Below, piece by piece: positions 43,276 through 55,781 of a stretch of 64,000 bases of DNA. The notes under the pieces were generated by a model, which did not search any database, was not told the origin of the DNA, and was given only the letters and a program-made list of their open reading frames with translations. Each line of letters begins with the position of its first letter. Positions within the stretch are counted from its first letter, which is position 1. The stretch comes from Scleroderma bovista (lineage: Eukaryota; Basidiomycota; Agaricomycetes; Boletales; Sclerodermataceae): positions 1-64,000 of the forward strand of contig JAYMGJ010000108.1 of NCBI GenBank assembly GCA_037178675.1, given 5' to 3'. The translations under genes and the position numbers were made by a program.

Positions 43276-44459
43276 TATAATGGGTCCTAGGCTACGGGAT
43301 CGGGAAAAACTAATGTGAGTTGTCAAAGCTTCACGTTCAAATAGTTTTTTTTTGAGTCAATTTAAGTGCATTCAGGGACCTGGTCCCTATGTTGCACTAA
43401 GCCACTGTATTCCTAACTAGTAGCAAGAGCCCCTGTGCCCCGCCTTTCCCTCCGTGCGCAAATGCCCTGCTGGCAGGATCATAGATCCCCCGACAGTCCG
43501 CGCCGTTCCCGCCGGCCGTTTTAGTTATTCAAATAGTTGTCTGAGAGATTCACAGTTCATCAACAAACTCACAGGGCAGAAGGAGGAGAATCCGGAAAGT
43601 GGGCTGAAATCTCATACCCAGGGTATCAGAGAGTTCAAAGTAAACATGGCCGGTGGACGTCATTATGTCTTTGTGGACACGCCGGGATTCGATGGCACTT
43701 ATCGATCGGACCGAGACATACTTTGAACAATTGCAGATTGGTTAGAGCAAAAGTTGAGATAAATGTCTGGACATTACCCATCACTCATACGCGAACAGAT
43801 ACCGAGGACAGACCAAGCTTAATGGCGTCATCTACACGCACCGTATAACTGACAATCGAATGTCTGGTTCCGTGTGCAAGAACTTTGATACGTTTGGTCG
43901 TTTGTGTGGGGATAAGGCTGCAGAGCGTGTGCGTTTGGTGACTACTATGTAGGACAAGGTGAGAGATCATGATATGGCCGAAAGCAGACTGGCGCAGCTG
44001 GAGAACTATTTCTGGCAACCTCTGATAGCAAAAGGGGCTCACCATAAGAAATTCGATAATATCACGACATCGGCATGGGAGATCATAAATGATGTGGTTG
44101 GAGATGCAGAGGCACTGCTGCTCCAAAAAGAGTTGGTAGATGTAGAAAGGAGGCTGAATGAGACAACTGCGGGAAAGGCACTCTACACTCAATTCCAGAA
44201 GCTTCTTCAAGAGCAAAAGGAGACAATCAAGAAGCTTTCGGACGAGACTAAGGCGGAGCAAGGTCCAGCATTAGAGAGGGACCTGGAGATGGAGTACCAA
44301 AGGATTGAAGTCCAGATGCAGAAGACGTGGGAAGAGATGGAGCAACTGAAAATACCGTTTCTACAACAAATCTCACTGTTTTTTTTTAAGAGACCACGCT
44401 CTGTAAGTATTCCGAGAACCAAGTTCATCCACAGAGTCTATAGCGTACAATTCAGATGA
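43276..44459 (+). pseudogene. G9: GTPase pseudogene
   Basis: The P-loop exon relic (43276-43314) is 39 nt, not 34: AGGCT is inserted inside the GPTGSGKT coding stretch, which breaks the frame and the nucleotide-binding loop. The next exon (from about 43556) still reads FINKLTGQ and YVFVDTPGFDG, then hits a TGA where the paralogue G7 has Arg (ILR), a CGA-to-TGA type change. The HRITDNRMSGS exon reads on to TTM followed by TAG where all paralogues have Trp. After that the coiled-coil part is open (RLAQLENYFWQPL to KRPRSVS). Two stops plus the insertion make it non-functional, unless the downstream open frame is used alone. Confidence 0.8.
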
Positions 44460-46097
44460 ACGCACCAGGCTAAGTTGGTCTATCTACTATCTCAGCGTGG
44501 AAGTTTTTTAGGGTAGCACACCATTAGCACGGATGTACTTGCCTAAGAACGATTCCACGAGGCTTGACATTACAGACTAAGGCCTGTGATGAGCAGATTC
44601 TTGAGCATTTCATCTTGTCGGACAGACAGTCCCAAGCGAGTCGGTTCGCCCCGCAGAACATGTTCTTCAAGAAGAATCGAGGTATGGGGTGTCCGGTGTT
44701 GACCAGATACCCTACTATAGCTAGAAATAGAGTCAAAGATAATGGGCAAGGAATGGACAAATACGGTCTGTGCATCTATTCACAAAAAGAAAGAGGAAGT
44801 AAGCCAATCCGCAGTGTGCAGATGGTATAGGAGCTATTACGTTGCACCCTAAGTTAGTATACACGCCGAGGACTTAGATGGAATGTGCCCAGCCTGGTTG
44901 GTGTCCGAGATTGACATAGGTGCATATGCGTATCGCACTTTGCCACCCATCGCGAGGCACCTCGACGCTATCCTGAAAGTCCGCGACTGGTGTTCTGGGT
45001 GTGTGTGCACACATGGATCGTAGGCGGGCTCGAAAGACTGGGAACACTGGATCAATCAGTTCCACATGTGCCATCGCACCCCAAGGAAACAGTGGAATGA
45101 GTGTGATCATCCTAAGCGTGAGATTTATTCCAGTCTGCTTTGCGAAATGGTATGAAGCGCCTGGATCGTGGGAGAGAGCGTGTGTGTAATAGTCAGGTAG
45201 TCGATTGTCTTGTGTCCAGTCTTTGCCATTTGGTTTGCCTACTAAAGGAGACAGTCGAGAGGGAACGAGTGTCTTCCATCAATTCTTTGGTGTGCCTACG
45301 GAAGACTAAGGGCGAGGCAGATCAAGGAAGCAGGTACATTGATCACGAGATACAGCGCGACAGAGGGGGCGAGGAATTTGGCGGTTCCTTGGCCCGGGAT
45401 TGAGATGGAACGGATGGCACTGCTTGGGAAGTACAGGCTGTCTTGCCAGACTGTAGATAATCGTGTCGTATTTGTAGATGCTAATAAGGGTATCAACAAG
45501 CGACACCTTGAAGCAGAATTGATCAGTGGAAGGCATAGTCGACGGCTGTTATGATGTGGTTGAAATTGAAGATTGGCCGACCAAGACGTTCTGGTGCTCC
45601 CACGAAACCATATCAGGCAGTTCTTTTCCTGTACTACACTCGTCGGCCGGGCTTGGGACAGACCTTTTATATTCTCATTCTTTACAGCAGGTGATGGATT
45701 TGGGCACCCCACGATTTGTGGTGTCATTTCGAGGCGACACCGGACTGTGACTGTCGTACAAATGGCCGAGCTGTCAATGGACTCGACTGGATGAATGCAG
45801 GAAGCTGCGCGTATTTCTAGAGGAGTCGCATTGTCGTAGACTTCCGGTCAATAACGCAGGCCTAAACTAGGTCAGTTAACCGTGACCCCACAAATATTAT
45901 GCCGCGGAGCCACGTTGTGACCACGTTGACTTATGAAGTGCTTGCAGTCAGTGATCATCGAGCCCGTGCATCAGCACGCGCTGCAAGGATGGATATAAAC
46001 ATTCCGACAGTCGTACAGCCTGAACCCTTAATCCTACTGTCAATCCTTCCGCTTGTTTGGTTCACCTCTGCACCTCCCGAGAAGTCGAGTAGGATCC
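44460..46097. other. Intergenic region, no supported gene
   Basis: Short open frames only. A minus-strand frame of 143 codons near 45296-45727 shows no family features. The right edge holds the G10 promoter. Confidence 0.4.
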
Positions 46098-48871
46098 ATG
46101 GCTAGCCCCGAAACTCTACCTGAACTGGCGAACCAGGCGACTAGTAAATACCTGCAGCTTGGAACATCGTCGGCCTTGGAACGTATTAACCCCAATGACT
46201 CCGTCGGTCAAGTTCAGATGGCCAGTTTCCAAGGTCGCAATGCCCTCGGATATCAGGGAAAGATTGAACAGAACAAGGTAGATCTTGATTCATACATGTG
46301 CAATGCACTGTCTTAGCCAGACAAGGCCATTACAGACAGGACTCAACTGCTCACCCAAATGTCTAATTGGGCGACTCACTTCTCTATCAATCTCAATGAC
46401 CAAGTGGATCGAAACATGAATATTCCACCTCATCGCGATAGCAGTGCCATCGTATTTCAAGGCACCCTGCGGTCAGATGGTACAAGACTAACGGTGAAAA
46501 CGGTCCGCGCTGGTCTTCCAGTTGAAAACCAGCAAACCATTGAGGTATTGGCAGTTCGCATCCTTTCCGCGGGATTTGACTCCGCCGTAGGAGGTAGTTC
46601 GAGAAATGCATATATGGTCAGGACTGCACCACGAGAATATCACCCCACTTCTCGGGATTATTACTACATTCGATCACACAGTCACATTCGTATCAAAGTG
46701 GATTGAGCCAAAGAATGCCCTAGAATGTGTCCAGTACGATGAGGTTGACCCTCGTCCTCTGGTATGTTAAGTTGGCATCCTCACCTGTGTCCTGTTGATA
46801 TGCTTCCAGCTCTTAGGAATCGCAGAAGGCCTCAACTACCTTCACAAGTACAAGCCTGGTCCACTTTGCCATGGTGATCTGAGAGGCGTAAGTTTACTTG
46901 CTTCACATTCGTGTTGGAGGCTTGACAGGCCTGTGTAGGTTAACGTCATGGTCTCCGAGGATGGTCAAGCTCTTCTGTCCTTCGGTATCACTACCCTTGT
47001 CCATGCGTTGTTTCAGCCTGGCGCGAACCTGGAGTCACCCGGACGTGCTCCCAATTGGGTTTCTCCCGAAGAACTAGAATCTGGAGTGTTCGTGAAGACT
47101 CCTGAAGCTGATGTTTGGGCGTTTGGAATGATCGCACTGGTATGCATTGAACCTTAGTTCGGGCCTCCCTCATGTTTGCGAAGGAACTCTTTACCCACAA
47201 ACCACCGTTCGGCGGTATCGAGTCCGTCGCAGATGTCAAATCTCGGATTATGCGGGGTCCACCTGACCATCCAAGTGATGAAGAGACGTCTGACCGTCTG
47301 ACCGACGGATGGTGGGACCTGTGTTTGCAGTGCTGGCAACGCGAACCATCGTCACGACCCGGAATCCAAGCCATTACCAGCGAGATCAAAAAGTTGATGG
47401 TACGGCTTTTGATTCATTTGTGTTCGGGCTGAGCACGCATTTATATAGAACACACCAGAGCTGCCTGACAATGCAACCGAGGAACTGGCCACAATGGACG
47501 TGGTAGTTGCGTGAGTAGGGTATGTTATTCTGGATGACTTTTCTAACATTCTGTGTCAATTAGGATAATGGGGCCAACCGGTTCGGGCAAAAGTTCGGTG
47601 AGACCCAAGTCGATTTCACTTTATGATCTATCTCACATCAAATTCTAGTTTATTAGCCAGTTCACTGGAAATAAGCACGGTGTCGGACACAGCTTAACTT
47701 CGTGCACAAGTACCATCCAGGTCACCAGGTGTATGATTGGGGCATCCAGCGTAGTACTGGTGGATACGCCTGGCTTCGACGACACAAACAAATCTGATCT
47801 ACAAATATTGGAGATGGTTTCCCAATGGCTCGAAAAAACGTAAGATCTTTCTTGAAATCTTGTATAGCTATTATAAATCTTTTTTTTTTTTGAAAATTTG
47901 GATCACTTAAGATACGAAAAGAAGGTCTTCCTCTCCTCTATTCTATTCTTTCATCGCATAACCGACAACCGCATGGCCGGAACCCCCTTGAAGAATCTGC
48001 GAGTCTTTCAGAAGCTGTGCGGAAAGAAGGCAATGGGTCGAGTGGTCCTGGTCACTACGATGTGGGATGAAATCGAAGAGCAGATCGGGAAGAAGAGGCT
48101 AGAGGAACTCAAGCAGAGTTATTGGAAAGCTATGATTGGGAAAGGGTCCAAAACGTACGAATACAAAAACGACCAAGCGTCGGCCAAGAAGCTGTTGGAA
48201 ACGATCGTCCAGGATAAGACACAACGAGAAAGCGTTGCTTTACAGAAAGAGATTGCAGATCTCAAAATGGAGTTACGACAGACTGGCGCTGGACAGGAGC
48301 TGTGTTCATCTTTGGAGCAACTTGCCGAGCGGCGGCTGGAGGTCCTTCAAAAAATTCGTGCCGAGAGAGAGGCTGCCACGGACGAGGAATCCTCACGGGA
48401 CCTTCGCAAAGAGTATGAGGAATTGAGAACCCAACTCAATGCTACCTTGAATCAAGTGCAGAACCTCAAACTGTCGCTAAGGCAGCGGGCTGTCGCACAC
48501 CTTGCTAAATTTAAAGCACGGAAAGGTGAGGCATTTCCTCTCTCGCGCTGCCCGTCCCCTTTGTTTTATAAACTATGTATGACTAGGCCCGGCCCAGATG
48601 TCCGTAACCCATCCTCCTGAGCCTTTTGTTGAAATTGGCACTCCACGATCATCGAACAGTACCGAACATCTGGGTGGGAAGACCACTTCAGAAACGTCCG
48701 GAGTACCCAATGGTAATGCATCGACAATGCAGCATGAGGCTCTAACTCACGCTGCCCTTTTCAGAGCCGCCTACTTCGAGACCTGGAACTCCCGTCAACT
48801 GGCGGCGCCTTCGTCCATCGTGGAGAGGTGGGTCATTTTCTCTCGTGGTGTGGACCACTGTTATCTTGTAA
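46098..48871 (+). CDS. G10: pseudokinase-GTPase fusion protein
   Basis: Twelve exons (46098-46277, 46317-46544, 46591-46761, 46810-46887, 46939-47139, 47184-47399, 47449-47510, 47564-47597, 47649-47839, 47912-48525, 48587-48712, 48765-48871) join in one frame to 735 residues. Residues about 95-355 form a TKL-type kinase fold: beta-3 Lys121 (LTVKTVR), alpha-C Glu141 (EVVREMHIW), HGDLRGVN with Asp216 and Asn221, SPE at 261-263 and DVWAFGM. The DFG motif reads SFG (Ser233), so the magnesium-binding Asp is missing and it is probably a pseudokinase. There is no glycine-rich loop. After a short linker (NTPELPDNATEEL) comes a complete large-type GTPase: IMGPTGSGKSS on a 34-nt exon, VLVDTPGFDDTNKSD, FHRITDNRMAGTPL, TTMWDEIEE and a coiled coil. 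The last two exons (Ser/Pro-rich tail) are less certain. Two separate genes cannot be excluded. Confidence 0.72.
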
Positions 48872-49509
48872 TCTAGGACTAGGACGGGGCAAGTAATGAC
48901 GCCCTTGTGTTTGCCTCCATCCGTCGTGGGTATGATATGTTACCACTTAGTATACTTACATTTCCCGTTTGCAACGTACTTTTGTCCAATGACAGATGTC
49001 TTTCGTTAGCTTTTCAGGCAGTGTGCGATGACAATCCCAGTGGAAAGAAATTCTGTCTTGCACCCGTTATGGCGTTCGATTTTACACCATGATGTCATTT
49101 ACAGCTGCTGGGCCTGTCAAATCAACCTTCTGGCGTTCAGATCAACAGTTCTGCAATCGAAAGTTTTGCGATTTCGGAACAACTCGGAGGGGCATGTTGC
49201 TCGGACATGGCCGGGTTGACAGAGCAGGCTACTATAAATTGCAGATAGCCCGTATGTTTTTGCAGCTCCCTTTGAAGGAACGACTTTCTTCCTTCAAAGA
49301 GGATCTCCCTATGGAAGAGATTGGACTAACGCAGCATCTCAGCAAGCCATGATGTGTACGCCCGCACACAAAGAACCGTCGTATCACCGAACTAGCTCGA
49401 TTCAAATCGAAGGCCCAATCGACCTCCACAAATATCTATACACCAACACGCATAGCGGCTAATTAATAACTCGACCGCATCCGCACCCAGAAACAGCGAC
49501 CGTCCCATT
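48872..49509. other. Intergenic region between G10 and the APH-fold gene
   Basis: No gene recognised. Confidence 0.5.
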
Positions 49510-52454
49510 CTAATTACCATTCCGTTCACCATCCTCAGCCGGTCCATTGACGCCCGATAAGAGTCCCCGCCTTCGGACCACCTCCTCCAACCTTCTCCCG
49601 AGCTCCCCACCCCTCCCGCCGCATATATCGCCCCCACTCACGAGCGTCTGTTCGAGTTCCTTCTCTTTCTTGAGTATGAGACGGCCGGCTTGACGGCGTT
49701 GGACACGGAGGGCGGCAGAGGGCGTGGTCGGGCGAGAGATGGTCTGTGGCGCAGCAGTGGAGGGTACATCTGACGTTGTCGTTATCGTCGCCGATGCCAG
49801 TGCTGATGATGATGATAATGATGATGATGATGCCGGCAACGGGATCGGCTCTGCTGGTGCAACGGAAACAGACAACGGCTCAACTGTCGTCGTCGTCGTC
49901 GCTGCCACAGGAACACAGGTAAGCGCTAACGCTGAAAAGGACGACCTGCGCGAATACGGGTGCATAAGTGTCGTCTCCACATTCTGCTGCGTATTCCGCC
50001 TTCGCACCCCTCGCTCGCTAGCATCCTCCTCAACACAGGTTGCACACCCCTCCCCGTTTCCATCCCTTACTTTATCATCGTCCTCGTCACACCCACATCC
50101 CTCCTTGAACCACTCGTCCTCGGTCTCCTCAGAGCCCAATATACTGTTGACCAGACCCTCTTCCCATCCGTCCCACTCGACACAGCGGTGTGCGTGGCGG
50201 AGTCGGGCGCCCCACGATTCGTAGTAGAGCCATTCGGAGGCGAGGGCGGCGAGAGAGGGAGGGTTTGTGGATGAGGATGGTGGGATGGTATTGGACAGAG
50301 ACGGTCCCGAGTGCGAAGAGGAAGAGGAATGGCCCGTAGCGATAGCAGCGACTGTCTCACGGAAGAGCCGGACTGTGAATGGACTTGACTGCACAAATGC
50401 AGGTAGGTGGGCGCATGCCCAAAGAGGTCGCGTTGTGGTGGATTCCCAATCGATAACACAAGTCTAAGGTAGGTCAGTACAAGCAGGCGTCTGGGAAGAA
50501 CGGAAACTCACAATCTTCGTGTGATCCTTCTCATCCACAAACACATTCTCCAAGCTCAAATCATGACAGTCCAATCCAAACTCCTCCGTGCCCTCCCTTG
50601 CACCTTCACCCCCTGCGCCGCTGTCAGATGTGATGTGCCTCTGCACTTTGCAAGCTCCCAGCTTCTCCATCAACCTCATCCACCTACCCATCTCCCGCCT
50701 AACAGCCTCCTCCCGTCTCCTAATGTGCGCAATCAAAAAGGTTCCTCGCTGCATTCTCCTGTAATCCCGATACATGGCATCGCCCACACAGTCTTCCCAC
50801 TCCTCCTCGCTCTCCTGTGCATCCCACTCATCGCTCTCGTCACTATCGGGATCGTCCGGAAACGCCTCCATATGGTGGTGCCGCGAACTGTTGATCTCGG
50901 CAGGGTCGAGATGGAGGCGATGTGGAGCTGACCGACCCTCAGATTCATGTATGACGGAGGTGATTTCGCGGGACGTGCACGATGCCAAATACGAAGCGGT
51001 GGTTGCCCACGGGCCCCTGTCGATTTCAGTGGGGTGGTTGAAGAATCCGCGGTTGGATCCAAAGAACGGCCAAGAGATGATAGGACCGATTTGATAAGTG
51101 TATCTCGACGACGAGAAGCAATCGGGCGATGGAGACGGATCAGGAGGAGAAGCTGATGGCACCGGAGAAGTGTCAGAAGCATTGGAGTTGTTATATTTAG
51201 GGGCTGTGTTATCCCTATACGAAGGAGTGGTGGCAGCCTTTGGGGTATCACAAGACGAAGATGAGGTAACGGATAGGAGGGGCAAGAAGTTGAAACCCTT
51301 GATCATCGGACGCGTCGGGGTTGGTGTTGCGATTGTAGATGAAATAGTGGAACTGGATGATACAGGTGAGAGAACAGTGGATGAAGGGACAGCGGTCGAT
51401 GTGGATGAAGAGGGCGTAAAGTACAGCGAGCCGATATGCGAAAATCGTTGTGCGAACAGCGGGAGGATAATGGATGCCATGTTCGTGAAAAGGGTCTTGA
51501 GTTCTTCATTGGACATGGATTGATAAACACGTGAAACGGGAATACCGGGTGCCTATATAGTCAAAATAGGTCAGATACAGTTTGGAGAGATAAGATCACG
51601 ACAACCTGGGACATGAGGATGTACTCTCCACCGAGAGGGTTATATGGGTTGGCATCGTAGTGGTAGACATCTGGCACGGGTATGGATGTCTTGGTGCGAA
51701 GATACTGCATCGTGGCAACCTCTGATTCGGTTTTGAGGCGGGGCATGAATCGACGGGCAACGCGTGCCACGAGCTGTCGCGTGTCGACAAGGGTAATGAG
51801 ATAGGCCTACCAAACCCACACGTAAGTTAACACGGGCCAGATGACAAGGCATCGTCTGCGTACCTTGTGGAACGTTCCTGATGGATAGACACGAGTAAGC
51901 ACGGATAGGAGAGCATGTCAGAAGCACGCACCAGAGCTCAAAAACGTAATCCTTGCGACGTCAACGCGAGCTCGTTCGCGAACGACCTCCTTGAGCACCC
52001 TTCTGTCCACCTGGAACGGCTGTGTACCGTGTAAAGCAGAATCAGCTTTGGATTCATGCTTACGGTCTCTGTGTTCGGCCTGCCAGTCCCATGCTATGGG
52101 AGTATATGCGGAGGGGGGCGGAGGCAGAGGAACTGTGCCCTGGAGTGGGGGTGATACAGCGGCGTGATGACGGCGAGCCAGATGGGTTTGGGATTGAACA
52201 CGGGGAGGCGCGTGCGCTGCGGTCGGATGCATAATTGTGGAGGAGCCGGATGGACGAGGGCCCCGTTCGCTGATATCTGAGCGCGAACGAGACGGACCGT
52301 CCAGTGAGCTCCTGGTGGCTTCGTTGTGGCGACTGTGTGTTGGGTGCGATCGTTTGGAAGACAAGGACGGCGGAAGGTGCTGACATTCGCCCGGAGCGTA
52401 TTTGGACTTGTTTAGTTTCATGTCCGGGACGAGGAGCGGAACTGGCACAGGCAT
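49510..52454 (-). CDS. APH-fold phosphotransferase (aminoglycoside phosphotransferase-like kinase)
   Basis: A small-molecule kinase-like protein of the fungal APH family; substrate unknown. The start at 52454 (MPVPVPLLVPDMKL) leads a basic, Ser/Pro-rich N-terminus. The N-lobe follows: AYLITLVDTRQLVARVARRF (with the presumed ATP-binding strand), ESEVATMQYLRTKTSIPVPDVYHYD and GGEYILMSQ. The catalytic part shows FGLDCHDLSLENVFVDEKDHTKI (catalytic Asp in HDLSLEN) and, one intron later, VIDWESTTTRPLWACAHLP (metal-binding Asp in IDWE). A 14-nt exon (51864-51877, GTFHK) lies between the first two large exons. Between the lobes is an insert rich in Ser, Asp and Glu of about 200 residues, and the C-terminal tail holds Ser and Arg tracts from TCA-type repeats. 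Much longer than a minimal APH domain, which is common in basidiomycetes. Confidence 0.75.
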
Positions 52455-54430
52455 TTTCAATAACACGTTCGACGGCAAAAGCGACGAGCAGGACCTGCAG
52501 CTTTGGTGGGCTTGGAGGGAATGGAGAGGAGAGGCAGCTGGGCAGTGGGCAGCCTTACTTAAATGTGAACTCCACCTTGGCTCCGCGCCAACCCACACAG
52601 TCAATTACGGCACAAGATAAGATCTTCTTTGCTTCCTCTGACGTGGAAAATCCCGCCAAGCCGTCTTCATCCCCCCAACTCCCGGTCTTGGCATCTTCCT
52701 TCCCGTTGGGCCAAGAGTGCACTAGTAGTGCTTCTCGCTGCAGGCTGGTGAGTCCGTCCCGTGTGGTTTCACTAGTCCACGAACGTTTCACCACCTGGTA
52801 AGGGCTGCCACGGGCATTCCCTTGCCAACCCTGACCCATCACCCCAACAGACGCCCAGGCAGTCGTGATCTGATTCGAGAATGAACTTGTCTGACGAATC
52901 ATACACAAGTCAAAGTCTCCATTCATGTGAGAATACAGTCATCCCTTGTGCCCCCCGCCATCCTTGCGGTCTTAGAGGGCAAAAGGCAGTTCAACGGCAA
53001 CGTTAAGTAACCGCGTTCTCCGCAGCGCATCAACATTTTGCCGTTATCTGTCTTCCGCCGTACCCTTCGCGATCGAGTAGGTCGGACGCCACGAAAGTCA
53101 ACCCTACCCTCAGCAATACAGGCCTTTATCTTTTCCTCCTATCCGAGCTGCGAGTCCGTGTAACGGCGTTGACGTTCTGCCCCTATTCCGACTCTTGTGC
53201 CGCATTCCCTGAACTTGAAAGGAACACCACAATGTGCACCGTTTACACAGTCCTTCCCCGTAGCCGAAGCTATCTGCAACTGTGCTCGACCGACATCCTA
53301 ATGTATGACGTTGCACGTATTCAAGAGGCATACCCCGTGGCGTGACAGATTATGGCGCTGACATTGACAATACTGTGACGAAACTTTGCAGGTCGTGCCT
53401 CTTTCATTGGGATACATACATATGTATATGCCGGTAATTCTACTTTGAAAGGTCGTTCCTAGTCTATGTACTAATGATGATTCAGCGCCATACCTATGAT
53501 CCGACCATGAATCTTCCAGTGCACCATCGTTTTATGACACACGCAACACTTCCCCGATCTATCATACCAGCTAACTGCCGCAGTGTATGAAAAATATATA
53601 GGTTTTCTTTGAGTGTGTAACTGGTGCCAGTTCCTTCATAGGGAAGTCTGGCAGACGTTAATATCAAGGTTGTGTAAGTATCTATAATCGGGCGACGCCA
53701 CATCCATGTGCAAGGGATCAAGGTACCACGACAAGGATCCGGGTAATGTTTACATCTTGGGGAGAAGAGGGCGGACAGATTCTACCTCAAAGGGTAAGTA
53801 CAGCATGACACAGATAACGAAACCATTGCGCACTGATCATTCGGCCATTCAAGCACTCACCCCTTGGAGTCGTCGAAAGGTCATTCAGGTCATTTCGTCC
53901 ATTCCACGCATTTCAGGAAGAAGAGTGCCGATAGAACGGAAGGTTTGCCACCAGTCTCCTGATTGGTACAATAAATACTAGGATGAGGAACAGATCAAAA
54001 CATGCTTCACGGATGCCATGACTCCTTTTGGCTTCTGGTTGGGATGTCACCGCATGGACTCTCTGCGGAGGTACTCAACTCTGTCCAAAATTTGGACGGA
54101 GTTGTCGCGTTTCTTATCTTCTTTACTCTGCTCGTTCTGGGATGCATGCTGTGGACCTCGTTGATCCAACGACGAGATCATCACTCATCAAGTGTTTGCC
54201 ATTGAATAGAGTGTCCTCCCGCGACACGTACATGCTCTATAACAAGGACAAGTACATAAGGTCTATCTAACTGATGCTACTAATTAAGACATGGCTACGT
54301 CGAACTTGGAGGCGTAATAGAGACCGCTAAGAACTGACAAGGAATGCACCCGTAGCACATGAGATGGGCGGGCATCGACACTAAATCATCTTCTGCCAAG
54401 AGATCAGAAAGGCCAGCATCTCACGGAAAT
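52455..54430. other. Intergenic region, no supported gene
   Basis: About 2 kb with only short open frames. One at 54002-54205 encodes a single hydrophobic segment (VVAFLIFFTLLVLGCMLW) but has no supporting context. Confidence 0.4.
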
Positions 54431-55756
54431 TCATCTCGTTGTCCATCTGGTCCGCAGCAGCGTCTCACCACGAACCTTGCGCAACTCCTTCAGCCCACTC
54501 GTAACGAGCTGATTCAGACGAGAATACACACTCTGTCCAACAGCAGTCTCCTGCAACTTCTCCTTCAGATCCAAGATCTCCTGCTGCAATAGGATCCGGC
54601 GCCGCTCCTCGGCGCTCAGAGCCACCGTGGCTTCTTTAAGCAGTTCCCTAGCCGACTCGGACGTGTTCTGATATCGAAATATCGTAGACCCATGCGCTAC
54701 CATTACCCTCCAATCAGTGTGCTGGAGTTCCGCAAGCCGTTGCTCGCCAATCTCCTCTTCGACATCGTCCCACATCGTAGTCGTCAAGATGATACGGGAT
54801 ATGGTCCTGTTGCCGCATAGTAATTTCTGGAAACCTCTAAGATTGGTCAGGGGTGTCCCATCCATTCGGGTATCGGTTATACGATGGAAGTATAGAATGG
54901 CGGAGAATACCGCCTTTCTTTTGTATCTGGAATGATCATGATGTCAGCACAACGATGACGATGCAAGATATATGAAGCGTGATGGTACACTTACGTCCTC
55001 TGTAGCCATTCGGAAAGGATATTCAATGCCTCTTGATCAGACCCCTTCGTTGATCCTGGGGTATCCACCAAAACTACATTGGAAAATGGTCCAATCATCG
55101 CACACCTGGAGGTCCTCACTTCTCTCGTGTGCGAATCGGTACGCAGGTCATGTCCCACTCCTTCGAGATCTCCTGTGACCTTGCTCATAAACTGGATGGG
55201 AATGAGATAGATCGCACTGCAGAGGATGCATGAGATTCACCGAACTCTTCCCAGACCCTGTTGGTCCTATCAACCTGAAATAGAGCAAGTTCAGATACGA
55301 GTATCCCCTCCTGTATTATCCAACTTACGCAATCAAAATTTCATCCATTCCCAATTCGTTGTCTTCTAATACATCGCCATCGCCAAATGTGTCCATTGAT
55401 CTTGGATTGGCAGCCCCCTGGTCATCATCAGCCGGTATTCCTGGTGTTGTTGGGTTCGAAGGGCTATTGTGATGCGACAGGTGATCAGGCGAGGACGTGA
55501 TGTCCCGATTCGCAAGCTGAGGACCAGACGACTGCAAATCAACACAACTCTCAAGTGCACTTCCAAGTTCAGCTGCAAAGTCGGTATTGACATAGACAGA
55601 AGGAAGACGTGGTTCATCAGGGGTTTGATTTTGCAACCAAAGAAAATCATCCGACTCGTGCAGCATGTTTCCAGACACGAGTTCCTGTCCAACTCCTGGC
55701 TTACCACCTACACGGGAGATCACCCCTAGTTGACCAGATGGTCCACTTGATGGCAC
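54431..55756 (-). CDS. G11: large GTPase, short coiled coil
   Basis: Start at 55756 (MPSSGPSGQLGV). About 145 residues of acidic disordered N-terminus end in LGMDEILIA. The 34-nt P-loop exon gives LIGPTGSGKSS. The switch exon reads FMSKVTGDLEGVGHDLRTDS and VVLVDTPGSTKGSDQEAL, so the usual PGFDD is PGSTK. The last main exon has FHRITDTRMDGTPLTNLRGF, IILTTTMWDDVEEEIG and half of the coiled coil, ending shortly after RLNQLVTSGLKELRKVR. The final residues may differ if a GTGAGA donor there is used. It lies 25 nt downstream of the end of G12 in the same direction. Confidence 0.78.
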
Positions 55757-55781
55757 TATGCTGGACTGTTTTCGGGTCAGT

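Noticed and set aside
49724..50224. Plus-strand open frame of 166 codons with Asp and Val runs
   Set aside because: Antisense image of the TCA-type Ser repeats in the APH-fold gene tail.
54002..54205. Small membrane protein candidate
   Set aside because: One hydrophobic stretch in a 67-codon frame, with no splice-consistent extension or family similarity.
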